DNA of 64,000 nt from Rhodobacterales bacterium (GTDB lineage: Bacteria; Pseudomonadota; Alphaproteobacteria; Rhodobacterales; Rhodobacteraceae): NCBI GenBank assembly GCA_021155205.1, contig JAJNPS010000011.1, forward strand, positions 62,001 through 126,000, read 5' to 3'. Position 1 is the stretch's first letter. Each line of letters begins with the position of its first letter. A model generated the notes under the pieces. That model was not told the origin of the DNA. It ran no database searches and saw only the letters and a program-made list of their open reading frames with translations. Positions 50,311-59,034 of this stretch are shown one piece after another. Both the position numbers and the translations under genes were made by a program.

Positions 50311-51888
50311 ATGGCGCGAATCGCCTTCATCCTTTTGTGTCACAAGGACCCTGCCGGGATCATTGCGCAAGCCGAACGCCTGACCCAGGCGGGCGATTTC
50401 GTAGCGCTGCATTTCGACAGGCGCGCGCGGGCAGAGGATTTCGCGATCCTTCGGTCCGCGCTGAAGGACAATCCTTCGGTCGCCTTTGCCAGACGCCGCG
50501 TCAAATGCGGCTGGGGCGAATGGAGCCTGGTCGAGGCGACGTTGCTTGCGGTGCGCGCGGCGCTGGAGGCGTTTCCCCCGGCCACGCATTTCTACCTGTT
50601 GTCGGGCGACTGCATGCCGATCAAGTCGGCCGAATACTGTCGGGCGTTTCTGGACCGCGACGACGCCGACTATATCGAAAGCGTCGATTTCTTCGCCTCG
50701 GGCTGGATCCGCACCGGCATCAAGGACGAACGCCTGATCTTTCGTCACTGGTTCAACGAACGCAACCACAAGACGCTGTTCTACGCATCGCTGGCGCTGC
50801 AGCAGCGGCTGAAACTGGATCGCGCCATTCCCGCCGATCTGGTCATGCAGATTGGCAGCCAGTGGTGGTGCCTGCGGCGGGGCACGATGGAGGCGGTGCT
50901 GGACCTTTGTGACCGGCGCCCCGATATCCTGCGGTTTTTTCGCACCACCTGGATCCCCGACGAGACCTTCTTTCAGACGCTGGTCCGGCACCTGGTGGCG
51001 GGGACCGAAATCCGGTCGCGGACGCTGACGTTCCTGCTGTTTTCCGACTATGGCATGCCGGTCACGTTCTACAACGACCAGTATGACCTGCTGATCAGCC
51101 AGGACTGCCTCTTTGCGCGCAAGATCAGCCCCGAGGCGACGGACCTGAAACAGCGTCTGGGGGAACTTTACAACGACAGCAGTGCCACTTTCGCGATCTC
51201 GAACGAGGGGCGCAAGCTGTTCGGCTTTCTGACCGGGCGCGGCCGCATCGGTCGGCGTTTTGCCCCCCGCTTTTGGGAGACCGAAGCGACCATCGGGCGC
51301 GAACGCACGCTGATGATGGTCACGTGCAAGAAATGGCATGTCGCCAAGCGGCTGGTGGAACGCATGCGCCAGTCGACCAACCTGCCCGCCATCGACTATC
51401 TCTTCAACGAGGATGCCACACCCTTGCCCGACCTTGGCGGCATCCAGAGCACGATCGACAAGCGGATGCGCCACCGCCGCGCGCTGGTGCGGATGCTGTT
51501 CGACTATTGGCAGACCGACCGGCTGGTGTTCTGCATCGACCCCGCCAGCGCCGACCTGATCCAGGATTTCAACCAGGACAAGGGCACGGTGCGACTGTTG
51601 GAGATCGAATGCAACTTTACCGACGACTATCTGATCGGGCATGCACAGCGCGTCGGTCTGGCCAGCGACAAGTCCGCAGGCCAGACCATCGACCGGCTGC
51701 TGCCGACGATCCGCCATGACATGAAGTTCGAAAGCGACCGGCTGCGCGACCTGGGGCTGACGGGATACCGGCGTATTCGCCAGGCGGCGACCCTGGATGA
51801 AAACACCGTGCCGCTGGCCGAGTTTCTTGATATTTCGGTCGATCAGGCGCGCGACATCCTGTCGGCCGACCATCTTTTCGCGGATTGA
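50311..51888 (+). CDS. Core-2/I-branching beta-1,6-N-acetylglucosaminyltransferase-like protein (GT14, DUF5928)
   Basis: 525 aa from MARIAFILLCHKDP. The N-terminal half (about 1-270) is a GT14 'Branch' domain: HFDRRARAEDF, CGWGEWSLVEATLLAVR, FYLLSGDCMPIKS, and WIPDETFFQTLV. The C-terminal half (about 290-525) corresponds to DUF5928, with LMMVTCKKWHVAKRLVERM. Common in Rhodobacteraceae; probably builds a surface or exopolysaccharide. ATG 50299 is an alternative start, but GGAAG lies directly against it and 12 nt from 50311. Confidence 0.85.
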   Translation: MARIAFILLCHKDPAGIIAQAERLTQAGDFVALHFDRRARAEDFAILRSALKDNPSVAFARRRVKCGWGEWSLVEATLLAVRAALEAFPPATHFYLLSGDCMPIKSAEYCRAFLDRDDADYIESVDFFASGWIRTGIKDERLIFRHWFNERNHKTLFYASLALQQRLKLDRAIPADLVMQIGSQWWCLRRGTMEAVLDLCDRRPDILRFFRTTWIPDETFFQTLVRHLVAGTEIRSRTLTFLLFSDYGMPVTFYNDQYDLLISQDCLFARKISPEATDLKQRLGELYNDSSATFAISNEGRKLFGFLTGRGRIGRRFAPRFWETEATIGRERTLMMVTCKKWHVAKRLVERMRQSTNLPAIDYLFNEDATPLPDLGGIQSTIDKRMRHRRALVRMLFDYWQTDRLVFCIDPASADLIQDFNQDKGTVRLLEIECNFTDDYLIGHAQRVGLASDKSAGQTIDRLLPTIRHDMKFESDRLRDLGLTGYRRIRQAATLDENTVPLAEFLDISVDQARDILSADHLFAD

Positions 51889-51892
51889 TCCC

Positions 51893-52264
51893 ATGCCCCA
51901 TGTCTATGATCCGACCAACATCTTTGCCCGCATCCTGCGCGGCGAAATTCCGAACAAGACGGTCATGGAAACACCGCACACGCTGGTCTTTCACGACATC
52001 CGCCCGCAGGCTCCGGTGCATGTGCTGGTGATCCCGAAAGGGGCCTATGTGACATTCGACCATTTCGCCGCCGAGGCAACTGCGGACGAGATCGTGGATT
52101 TCCACCGCACCGCCGCCAAGGTCTGCCAGATGCTGGGGCTGGCGGGGTCCGAGGGATATCGCGGCATTACCAATGCCGGGGTGCATGGGCTGCAAGAGGT
52201 GGCGCATTACCATCTGCATATCATGGGCGGCAGGCCTTTGGGCCGGTTGGTGGAGCCTGCCTGA
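51893..52264 (+). CDS. HIT family protein (HINT-like nucleotide hydrolase)
   Basis: 123 aa. Histidine triad in LQEVAHYHLHIMGGRP; N-terminal NIFARILRGEIPNKTV, VFHDIRPQAPVHVLVIPKG. HINT enzymes hydrolyse nucleoside 5'-phosphoramidates. Four nt after the GT14 gene on the same strand. A 7-bp hairpin (CAAGGCA-GGGT-TGCCTTG, about 52299-52316) follows. Confidence 0.94.
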   Translation: MPHVYDPTNIFARILRGEIPNKTVMETPHTLVFHDIRPQAPVHVLVIPKGAYVTFDHFAAEATADEIVDFHRTAAKVCQMLGLAGSEGYRGITNAGVHGLQEVAHYHLHIMGGRPLGRLVEPA

Positions 52265-52333
52265 AACCGCAAGCTTCGGGTCGATCGGGCAAGCCCGGCA
52301 AGGCAGGGTTGCCTTGAATGAAGGAGCGACCCC

Positions 52334-52798
52334 ATGAACATTCACTTTCGTCCTGTTCCGACCGATCTTGCGCGCGCCTATCAGGCCGGCGGCGCGGACG
52401 CCAACGGACAGGTGCCGGAACGGCGGATGTCGGACGGGGCTGGCAATCCCTGCCGCCATTGCCTCAAAATGATCCCGAAAGGCAAGGGCATGCTGGTGCT
52501 GGCGCATCGACCCTTTCCGGCGCCGCAACCTTATGCCGAACTCGGGCCGATCTTCCTGTGCGCCGATCCGTGCCGGGCCGGGGGCGGGGCCGCAATGCCC
52601 GAGATACTGGCCTCGCCGGATTACATCTTGCGGGGCTACGGCGCGAACGACAGGATGGTCCATGGCACCGGCGGGGTGATCCCGACGCCCCTGATCCCCG
52701 CGCGAGCCGAGGAGTTGTTAGGCGATGACCGCGTGGCCTATGTGCATGTGCGGTCGGTGCGGAACAACTTCTATCAGATCAGGATCGAGCGAACTTGA
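52334..52798 (+). CDS. DUF1203 domain-containing protein
   Basis: 154 aa. Cys-rich centre CRHCLKMIPKGKGMLVLAH and IFLCADPC, then VAYVHVRSVRNNFYQIRIER at the end, matching the DUF1203 pattern. The Cys spacing (CxxC ... CxxxxC) could bind a metal. Function unknown. Ends 3 nt before a double palindrome. Confidence 0.85.
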   Translation: MNIHFRPVPTDLARAYQAGGADANGQVPERRMSDGAGNPCRHCLKMIPKGKGMLVLAHRPFPAPQPYAELGPIFLCADPCRAGGGAAMPEILASPDYILRGYGANDRMVHGTGGVIPTPLIPARAEELLGDDRVAYVHVRSVRNNFYQIRIERT

Positions 52799-52801
52799 CT
52801 C

Positions 52802-52841
52802 AAAAGTCTTCGAAGATTTTTGCAAATTCCTTCGAAGGAAT
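52802..52841. terminator. Two adjacent TTCGAA-centred palindromes between convergent genes
   Basis: AAAAGTCTTCGAAGATTTTT (52802-52821, one mismatch) and ATTCCTTCGAAGGAAT (52826-52841, perfect). The first has A- and T-runs and would terminate transcription from both the DUF1203 gene and the convergent YdeI-like gene. Confidence 0.7.
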
Positions 52842-52847
52842 CTGGGT

Positions 52848-53429
52848 TCAGCGACGAAAAGGGCTTGGCCGCAAACCTTGCGATGCTGACTGCACCACAT
52901 CGGCAATCCGCTTGCCCCGCGTCTGCGGTGTCTTGGCGGTCTTGATCCACTCCAGCGTGCCGCGTTTCACCGAACGCGGGATGGCATCCCAGAATGCCCG
53001 CTGCCCCCCGGTGTCTAGCGCGACCAGCAGGTCATCAGGCGCGATCAGCGCATCGACATCGTTCAGGAAATCCCACTGGCCGCTCGCCACGGCAATCGCG
53101 ATCTTGGCCTCGCCCGCCGGGGTCATGGCACCCGACGCCCGCGCGCGTTCCACATGCGCCTTGTTGATCGCGGACCATGCCGACTTCGGGTTGCGCGGCG
53201 CGATCAGGATCATCGAGCGGTCCGCATCCAGCGCGCGCGTGACAGAATCGATCCAGCCCCAGCAAAGCAATTCCTCCACCTGCGGCTCATAGGCCAGATA
53301 GCCGGTATGGTGCCTTTTGTAGGTGGCCAGCCACACGGCCTTGGATGTTGCATGATTCGCCTCCAGCCACGCGCGCAACTCCGCCCGGCTGCGGACTGTC
53401 AGGATCGGGGCGTCGTCAGCGGCTGCCAC
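52848..53429 (-). CDS. YdeI/OmpD-associated family protein
   Basis: 193 aa. LRAWLEANHATSKAVWLATYKR, EELLCWGWIDSVTRALDADR, and IAPRNPKSAWSAINKAHVER are diagnostic of the YdeI family; C-terminal part rich in basic residues. Function unclear; in Bacillus linked to antimicrobial peptide tolerance. GTG at 53429 follows the polA TGA by one base, so the genes are coupled. Confidence 0.85.
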   Translation of the reverse strand: MAAADDAPILTVRSRAELRAWLEANHATSKAVWLATYKRHHTGYLAYEPQVEELLCWGWIDSVTRALDADRSMILIAPRNPKSAWSAINKAHVERARASGAMTPAGEAKIAIAVASGQWDFLNDVDALIAPDDLLVALDTGGQRAFWDAIPRSVKRGTLEWIKTAKTPQTRGKRIADVVQSASQGLRPSPFRR

Positions 53430-53430
53430 G

Positions 53431-56262
53431 TCAATGCGCCTCTGCCCAGCTTTTGCCCGTCCCCGCCTCCACCGCAAGATGAACCTTCAACGAAACTGCC
53501 GGTGCCGACGCACTCTCCATGACCTCCTTCGCCACAGGGATCAGCGCATCGGCCGCATCCACCGCCACCTCGAACAGCAATTCGTCATGCACCTGCAAAA
53601 GCATCTTCGCGTCGATCCCCGCGATGGCCTTGGGCATCCGGATCATCGCGCGGCGGATCACGTCGGCGGCAGTCCCCTGAATGGGCGCGTTGATCGCCGC
53701 GCGTTTGGCGAAACCTGCGCTTGGGCCTTTGGCGTTGATCTCGGGCGTATTAATTTTCCGACCGAACAGGGTCTGCACATAGCCGTTGGCCTGCGCGAAT
53801 TTGACGGTTTCGGACATGTACTCCTTGATCCCCGGGAACCGCTCGAAATAGCGGTCGATGAACCCCTGCGCCTCGGCGCGGGGGATGCGCAGGTTGCGGG
53901 CGAGGCCAAAGCCGGAAATGCCGTAAATGACGCCAAAGTTGATGGCCTTGGCCTTGCGGCGGATGTCGGGGGTCATCTGGTCGAGGGGGACGTTGAACAT
54001 TTCGGAGGCGGTCAGGGCGTGGATGTCGATGCCATCCTCGAACGCCTTTCGAAGTTCGGGGATGTCGGCGATATGGGCGAGGATGCGCAGTTCGATCTGG
54101 CTGTAATCCAGGGACACCAGCACCCTGCCCGCAGGTGCCACAAACGCCTCGCGGATGCGGCGGCCTTCCTCGCTGCGGATGGGGATGTTCTGCAGGTTCG
54201 GGTCGGTGGAGGCCAGCCGCCCGGTGGTGGCCCCGGCGATGGAATAGCTGGTATGGACGCGGTCGGTATCGGGGTTGATCGCCAGTTGCAACGCGTCGGT
54301 ATAGGTCGATTTCAGTTTCGCGATCTGCCGCCAGTCAAGGATGCGGGCGGCAAGCTTTGCGCCCTGTGGGTGGGCATCTTCCATCGTGGTGATGTCTTCA
54401 AGGATGTCGGCCCCGGTGGCGTAGGCGTCGGTCTTTCCCTTGACCCCGCCGGGGACGGCCATGCGGTCAAACAGCACCTCGCCCAGCTGTTTCGGGCTGC
54501 CGACGTTGAACTTTTCGCCCGCGACCTCGTGGATTTCCTCCTCCAGCTGCACCAGCTTTTGCGCAAAGGCATTGGACATCCGGTTCAGGGTATCGCGGTC
54601 GACCTGAATGCCCGCCATTTCCATGTCGGCCAGCACCGGGACCAGCGGACGCTCCAGGGTCTCGTAGACGGTGGTGACGCGGGCACGGTGAAGCTGCGGC
54701 TTGAACAGTTGCCACAGGCGCAAGGTGACATCCGCATCCTCAGCCGCGTATTTCACGGCGTCGTCGATGGTGACGCGGTCAAAGGTGACTTGGGATTTGC
54801 CGCTGCCGAGCAAGGACTTGATCGGGATCGGCTGGTGGCCAAGGTAAAGATCCGACAGCGTGTCCATGCCGTGACTGTTGGTCCCGGCATGCATGGCATA
54901 GGACATCAGCATCGTGTCATCAAACGGGACGATGCGGATGCCATGGCGGGCAAAGATCTTCCAGTCATACTTCATGTTCTGGCCGATCTTCAGGATGCTG
55001 TCGTCCTCCAGCACCGGCTTCAGCGCGGCCAGGGTCTGGTCCAGCGGCAACTGGCCCTCGGCCAGCGCGGTTGCCCCGAAAAGATCGCCGCCGCCGGTGG
55101 TGTGCCCCAGCGGGATATAGGCCGCGCGGCCCGCATCCACACAAAGCGAGATGCCGACCAGTTCGGCGCGCATCTCGTCCAGGCTGGTGGTTTCGGTGTC
55201 GATGGCGACATGGCCGATGTCGCGGATATGGGCGATCCAGCGGTCGAGCGCGGCCCTGTCGGAAATGCGCTCATAGGCGGCGTGGTCAAAGGGCAGGCGG
55301 TCTGGGTCAGTCGGTGCGATGGCCGCATCCGTCTCGGCCAGCGGCCCGGATGCTTCCGCTGGCGCAGGCGGCGCGATCTTCAGCTTTTCCGCCACGCGGC
55401 GGGTCAGGGTGCGGAACTCCATCCGGTTCAGGAATTCCATCACCGCATCGGGGGCGGGCAGCCGGACCTCCAGATCGTCCAGCGTCACCTCCAGCGGCGT
55501 GTCGGTGTTCAGCGTCACAAGCCGTTTCGAGATGCGGATCAGGTCGGCATTGTCCATCAGCGCCTCGCGGCGTTTCGGCTGCTTGATCTCGGACGCGCGG
55601 GCAAGAAGGGTCTCCAGGTCGCCATATTCCTGGATCAGCAGTGCCGCAGTCTTGATGCCGATGCCGGGCGCGCCGGGCACGTTGTCGATACTGTCGCCCG
55701 CAAGAGACTGGACATCGATCACCCGACCAGGCTCCACCCCGAATTTCTCGAATACCTCGTCCGGGCCGATCATGCGGTCTTTCATCGGGTCGCGCATGTC
55801 GACGCCGGGGCCGACCAGCTGCATCAGATCCTTGTCGGACGAGATGATGGTGGCCGTGCCTCCCGCCTCGACAGCGTGGCGGGCAAGCGTGGCGATGATG
55901 TCGTCGGCCTCGTACCCTTCAGTCTCGATGCAGGCGACGTTGAAGGCGCGGGTGGCCTCGCGCGTCAGGGGGAACTGGGGGCGCAGGTCCTCGGGCAGGT
56001 CAGGGCGGTTGGCCTTGTAGGCGGGGTAAATCTCGTTGCGAAAGGTCAGCGACGAATGATCGAAGATCACCGCGATATGCGTGGCGGCGTCACTGCCACG
56101 ATCCTTGGAAATCTCGTTCCACAGGATGTTGCAGAACCCCGCGACGGCACCGACCGGCAGTCCGTCGGACTTGCGCGTCAGGGGCGGCAGCGCATGATAG
56201 GCGCGGAAGATATAGGCCGAGCCGTCGATCAGGTGAAGGTGATGGCCCTTGCCGAAGGTCAT
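53431..56262 (-). CDS. polA: DNA polymerase I
   Basis: 943 aa, gap-filling and Okazaki-fragment processing. 5'-3' exonuclease (about 1-300): HLIDGSAYIFRAYHALPPL, ETEGYEADDIIATLAR. 3'-5' exonuclease (about 345-530): AIDTETTSLDEMRAEL keeps Asp and Glu, so proofreading should be active. Polymerase (about 550-943): LVSLDYSQIELRILAHI (motif A), RRKAKAINFGVIYGISGFGL (motif B), LLQVHDELLFEV (motif C). Start MTFGKGHHLH at 56262 with GGGGAG 6 nt before it; a further ATG 11 codons up is weaker. Confidence 0.98.
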   Translation of the reverse strand: MTFGKGHHLHLIDGSAYIFRAYHALPPLTRKSDGLPVGAVAGFCNILWNEISKDRGSDAATHIAVIFDHSSLTFRNEIYPAYKANRPDLPEDLRPQFPLTREATRAFNVACIETEGYEADDIIATLARHAVEAGGTATIISSDKDLMQLVGPGVDMRDPMKDRMIGPDEVFEKFGVEPGRVIDVQSLAGDSIDNVPGAPGIGIKTAALLIQEYGDLETLLARASEIKQPKRREALMDNADLIRISKRLVTLNTDTPLEVTLDDLEVRLPAPDAVMEFLNRMEFRTLTRRVAEKLKIAPPAPAEASGPLAETDAAIAPTDPDRLPFDHAAYERISDRAALDRWIAHIRDIGHVAIDTETTSLDEMRAELVGISLCVDAGRAAYIPLGHTTGGGDLFGATALAEGQLPLDQTLAALKPVLEDDSILKIGQNMKYDWKIFARHGIRIVPFDDTMLMSYAMHAGTNSHGMDTLSDLYLGHQPIPIKSLLGSGKSQVTFDRVTIDDAVKYAAEDADVTLRLWQLFKPQLHRARVTTVYETLERPLVPVLADMEMAGIQVDRDTLNRMSNAFAQKLVQLEEEIHEVAGEKFNVGSPKQLGEVLFDRMAVPGGVKGKTDAYATGADILEDITTMEDAHPQGAKLAARILDWRQIAKLKSTYTDALQLAINPDTDRVHTSYSIAGATTGRLASTDPNLQNIPIRSEEGRRIREAFVAPAGRVLVSLDYSQIELRILAHIADIPELRKAFEDGIDIHALTASEMFNVPLDQMTPDIRRKAKAINFGVIYGISGFGLARNLRIPRAEAQGFIDRYFERFPGIKEYMSETVKFAQANGYVQTLFGRKINTPEINAKGPSAGFAKRAAINAPIQGTAADVIRRAMIRMPKAIAGIDAKMLLQVHDELLFEVAVDAADALIPVAKEVMESASAPAVSLKVHLAVEAGTGKSWAEAH

Positions 56263-56331
56263 GGTTTGCTCCCCGCCCAGTTGCGGCGTGAACATTGGCA
56301 GAAACCGCGACGGGGGGCTACCCGGCAGGAA

Positions 56332-56517
56332 TCAGTGATCGTCCGAAGCATGGTCGCGGTCAATGACATACCGCTTGTCGCAATAGCCGCATTCGACCCA
56401 GCCCTTGTCGGCGGGGATCGTCAGCCAGACGCGGGGATGGCCAAGCGCACCCTCGCCGCCGTCGCAGGCGACTTTCCAGGTCGTGACGGTTTGGGTTTCC
56501 GGGGCGTCAGGCGACAT
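56332..56517 (-). CDS. Zinc-finger domain-containing protein (zf-CHCC)
   Basis: 61 aa. Pattern C-x6-GHPRVWL-x(n)-C-x2-C (CDGGEGALGHPRVWL and ECGYCDKRY) binds one zinc. Homologous to the mitochondrial complex I subunit NDUFS6 and found next to polA or in other small operons in alphaproteobacteria. Start MSPDAPETQ at 56517. Role in complex I assembly is inferred by homology. Confidence 0.9.
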   Translation of the reverse strand: MSPDAPETQTVTTWKVACDGGEGALGHPRVWLTIPADKGWVECGYCDKRYVIDRDHASDDH

Positions 56518-56591
56518 GAAGCTAATCCTTTGAGGGTCGGTCGGGCCAGTGTAGCGGGTGCGCCTGTCCGGCTTCAAGGCGGCAAACGCGC

Positions 56592-57368
56592 CTAGTTGCC
56601 AATCATCGCGCCGCGCGATTTCATCGCCGTCAGCCAGCCAAGGCCCTGCACCGTGCTTTTCGAAGGCCGGTATTCCGCCGCGACCCATCCGTGATAGCCG
56701 ATGGCGTCGATGTCCTTCATCAGGCCTGAAAGGTCGATCCCGCCGCCACCCGGTTCGCCCCGCGAGGGAAAGCCCGCGATCTGGACATGGTTGATCCGCG
56801 CCTTGTGCCGCCGCCAGACGGCAATCGGGTCGCCATGCAGGCGGGCGGCGTGCCACAGGTCGAACTGCAGGCCGACATTGGCCAGCCCAAGATCGTCGAT
56901 CAGCCGCCCCGCCAGATCGAAGTCGTTCAGGAAGTACCCCGGCATGTCGTCGGGGTTCAAAGGCTCCAGCGTCAGGTGGAGGTCGGGCATCTGCGCCGCG
57001 GCCCAGGCCAGATTGTCCAGAAACGTCTGTTCGGCTACCGGCCCCCTGGCCACGCCCGACATCACATGGACACGCGCGGCACCGAGGCCACGGGCATAGT
57101 CTGCCGCGCGCAGGAACCCGTCGCGAAACCGGCGGACCTCGTCAGGCACGGCGGCATGGCCACGTTCGCCCGATCCCCAGTCGCCGGGGGGCGTGTTGAT
57201 CAGTGCCAGCGGCACGTCGCCCAAGGCGCGCTGCCAATCGGCCAGCGGGTGATCATACGGAAACAGCACCTCGACTCCGTCGAATCCGCATTTTGCGGCC
57301 CAGTCCGGGCGGTCCAGCATGGGCACTTCGTTGAAGAGAAGCGTCAGATTGGCAGCAAAGCGCGGCAT
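56592..57368 (-). CDS. hyi: Hydroxypyruvate isomerase-like TIM-barrel protein
   Basis: Interconverts hydroxypyruvate and tartronate semialdehyde (family knowledge); 258 aa. FAANLTLLFNEVPMLDR, ALINTPPGDWGSGERGHA, catalytic Glu in TLEPLNPDDMPGYFL, QFDLWHAARLHGD, HVQIAGFPSRGEPG, and the second Glu in VAAEYRPSKST. The glyoxylate/hydroxypyruvate reductase gene at 4544 would use the same metabolites. One nt after the DUF1285 gene. Confidence 0.88.
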   Translation of the reverse strand: MPRFAANLTLLFNEVPMLDRPDWAAKCGFDGVEVLFPYDHPLADWQRALGDVPLALINTPPGDWGSGERGHAAVPDEVRRFRDGFLRAADYARGLGAARVHVMSGVARGPVAEQTFLDNLAWAAAQMPDLHLTLEPLNPDDMPGYFLNDFDLAGRLIDDLGLANVGLQFDLWHAARLHGDPIAVWRRHKARINHVQIAGFPSRGEPGGGGIDLSGLMKDIDAIGYHGWVAAEYRPSKSTVQGLGWLTAMKSRGAMIGN

Positions 57369-57369
57369 T

Positions 57370-57969
57370 TCAGGGCAATTCTTTGGCAGGGATCACGGGA
57401 AAGAAGTGTCCCGATGACCGAATGCCGAACCAATCCTCGCCGTCAAGGGTTTCTGTCGTGCCTAGTTCCACCAGCCGGTAGAAACTTTTGCGGTCGATGC
57501 GCGCCTCAAGACCCGCCCGGACCAGCATATAGGGCGCCGGTTCGCCGGTTTTGGGATCGCGCGCCACCCTCAGCGGATGGTCGGCGTCACAGACCGCGTC
57601 ATCGCCGGTTTTTGTGTGAAAGGTGATGATCTGGTCCGGCCCGGGCGCGTCATTCGTGAAATCCACCGCGAAAAGCGGCGCGTCCTCGACCGTGATGCCG
57701 ACCTTTTCCGCCGGAGTTACAAGGAAATAGCGGTCGCCCTCGCGTTTCAGGATGGACGAGAACAACCGCACCAGCGGCGCGCGGCCGATGGGTGTGCCGA
57801 GGTAGAACCAGGTACCGTCGCGCGCGATCCGGATGTCAAGATCGCCGCAATAGGGCGGGTTCCACAGATGTACAGGCGGCGGACCCTTGCGCCCCGCTGC
57901 CGCGGCCGATGCTGCAAGTCCCTCCGCCGATGGCTTCACAATCATTTGTGCTTCTTGGCTTTTTGTCAT
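57370..57969 (-). CDS. DUF1285 domain-containing protein
   Basis: 199 aa. PPVHLWNPPYCGDLDIRIAR, DGTWFYLGTPIGRAPLVRLF, and ILKREGDRYFLVTPAEKVGI match DUF1285, a small alpha/beta fold found in many proteobacteria; function unknown. ATG 57969 or 57945 (MIVKPSAEG) may be the start. Divergent from moxR with a 60-bp gap, so the two probably share a promoter region. Confidence 0.88.
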   Translation of the reverse strand: MTKSQEAQMIVKPSAEGLAASAAAAGRKGPPPVHLWNPPYCGDLDIRIARDGTWFYLGTPIGRAPLVRLFSSILKREGDRYFLVTPAEKVGITVEDAPLFAVDFTNDAPGPDQIITFHTKTGDDAVCDADHPLRVARDPKTGEPAPYMLVRAGLEARIDRKSFYRLVELGTTETLDGEDWFGIRSSGHFFPVIPAKELP

Positions 57970-58029
57970 TTGTGCCCGGCAGCATAGTTCGGCTTAATGG
58001 CACCATACACAAAGCCGGAGAGGAATGTC

Positions 58030-59034
58030 ATGGCCGAAGCCGCCCCCCTTGTCGCCGAGATCGAAGCGCTGGGCGAAAAACTAGGGAGTGCGCGGGCGTC
58101 GATCCACCGGCGTTTCATCGGCCAGGAGAAGGTGGTCGACACCGTGCTGGCCGCGATGCTGTGCGGTGGGCATGCGCTGTTGGTCGGTCTGCCCGGCCTT
58201 GGCAAGACGCGGCTGGTGGACACCCTGTCGACCGTGATGGGCCTCAAGGCGAACCGCATCCAGTTCACGCCCGACCTGATGCCCGCCGACATCCTTGGCT
58301 CCGAGGTTCTGGACCAGACCGCCGACGGCAAGCGCAATTTCCGGTTCATCGAAGGGCCGGTCTTTTGCCAGTTGCTGATGGCCGACGAGATCAACCGCGC
58401 AAGCCCCCGCACGCAGTCCGCGCTGCTGCAGGCGATGCAGGAACGCGAGGTGACGGTCGCGGGTGTCCACCGCCCGCTTGGCCGTCCGTTCCATGTGCTT
58501 GCGACACAGAACCCGATCGAGCAGGAAGGTACCTATCCCTTGCCCGAGGCGCAGTTGGACCGCTTTCTGGTGCAGGTCGATGTGCCATATCCCGATCGCG
58601 GCACCGAACGCGACATCCTGATCGCCACGACTGGGGCGTCCGAGGATCAGGCGGTGGGCGTCTTTACCGCCGAAAGCCTGATCGCTGCGCAATCCGTCAT
58701 TCGCCGTATGCCGGTGGGCGACAAGGTCGTGGAGGCGATCCTGGACCTCGTGCGCGCCTGTCGCCCCGGCGAGGCCGAGGGTCGCGATCTGGCCGACCTG
58801 TTGTCCTGGGGCCCCGGACCGCGCGCGGCGCAGGCGCTGATGCTGACGGTGCGTGCGCAGGCGCTTCTGGACGGGCGGCTGGCCCCCGGCGTGGCGGATG
58901 TGGCGCATCTGGCGCGGGCGGTGCTGATCCACCGCATGTCGCTGTCCTTTGCCGCCCGCGCGCGGGGCGACGATCTTGGCAGCATCATCGACCGTGTCGC
59001 GGGCCGTACCCTGGGCCTTGAGGCCGCCGCGTGA
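58030..59034 (+). CDS. MoxR family AAA+ ATPase
   Basis: 334 aa. RRFIGQEKVVDTVLAAMLCG, Walker A GLPGLGKTRLVD, Walker B LLMADEINRASP, sensor region HVLATQNPIEQEGTYPLPEA, then LDRFLVQVDVPYP. MoxR ATPases act as chaperones that insert cofactors or activate partner complexes, usually with a DUF58/VWA protein encoded next, as here. Stop overlaps the following GTG. Confidence 0.94.
   Translation: MAEAAPLVAEIEALGEKLGSARASIHRRFIGQEKVVDTVLAAMLCGGHALLVGLPGLGKTRLVDTLSTVMGLKANRIQFTPDLMPADILGSEVLDQTADGKRNFRFIEGPVFCQLLMADEINRASPRTQSALLQAMQEREVTVAGVHRPLGRPFHVLATQNPIEQEGTYPLPEAQLDRFLVQVDVPYPDRGTERDILIATTGASEDQAVGVFTAESLIAAQSVIRRMPVGDKVVEAILDLVRACRPGEAEGRDLADLLSWGPGPRAAQALMLTVRAQALLDGRLAPGVADVAHLARAVLIHRMSLSFAARARGDDLGSIIDRVAGRTLGLEAAA

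Noticed and set aside
53434..56595. Open frame of more than 1000 codons on the plus strand opposite polA
   Set aside because: It is fully antisense to a canonical polA, its translation is rich in Arg, Gly, His and Val with no domain, and it reflects GC-rich third positions of polA codons.
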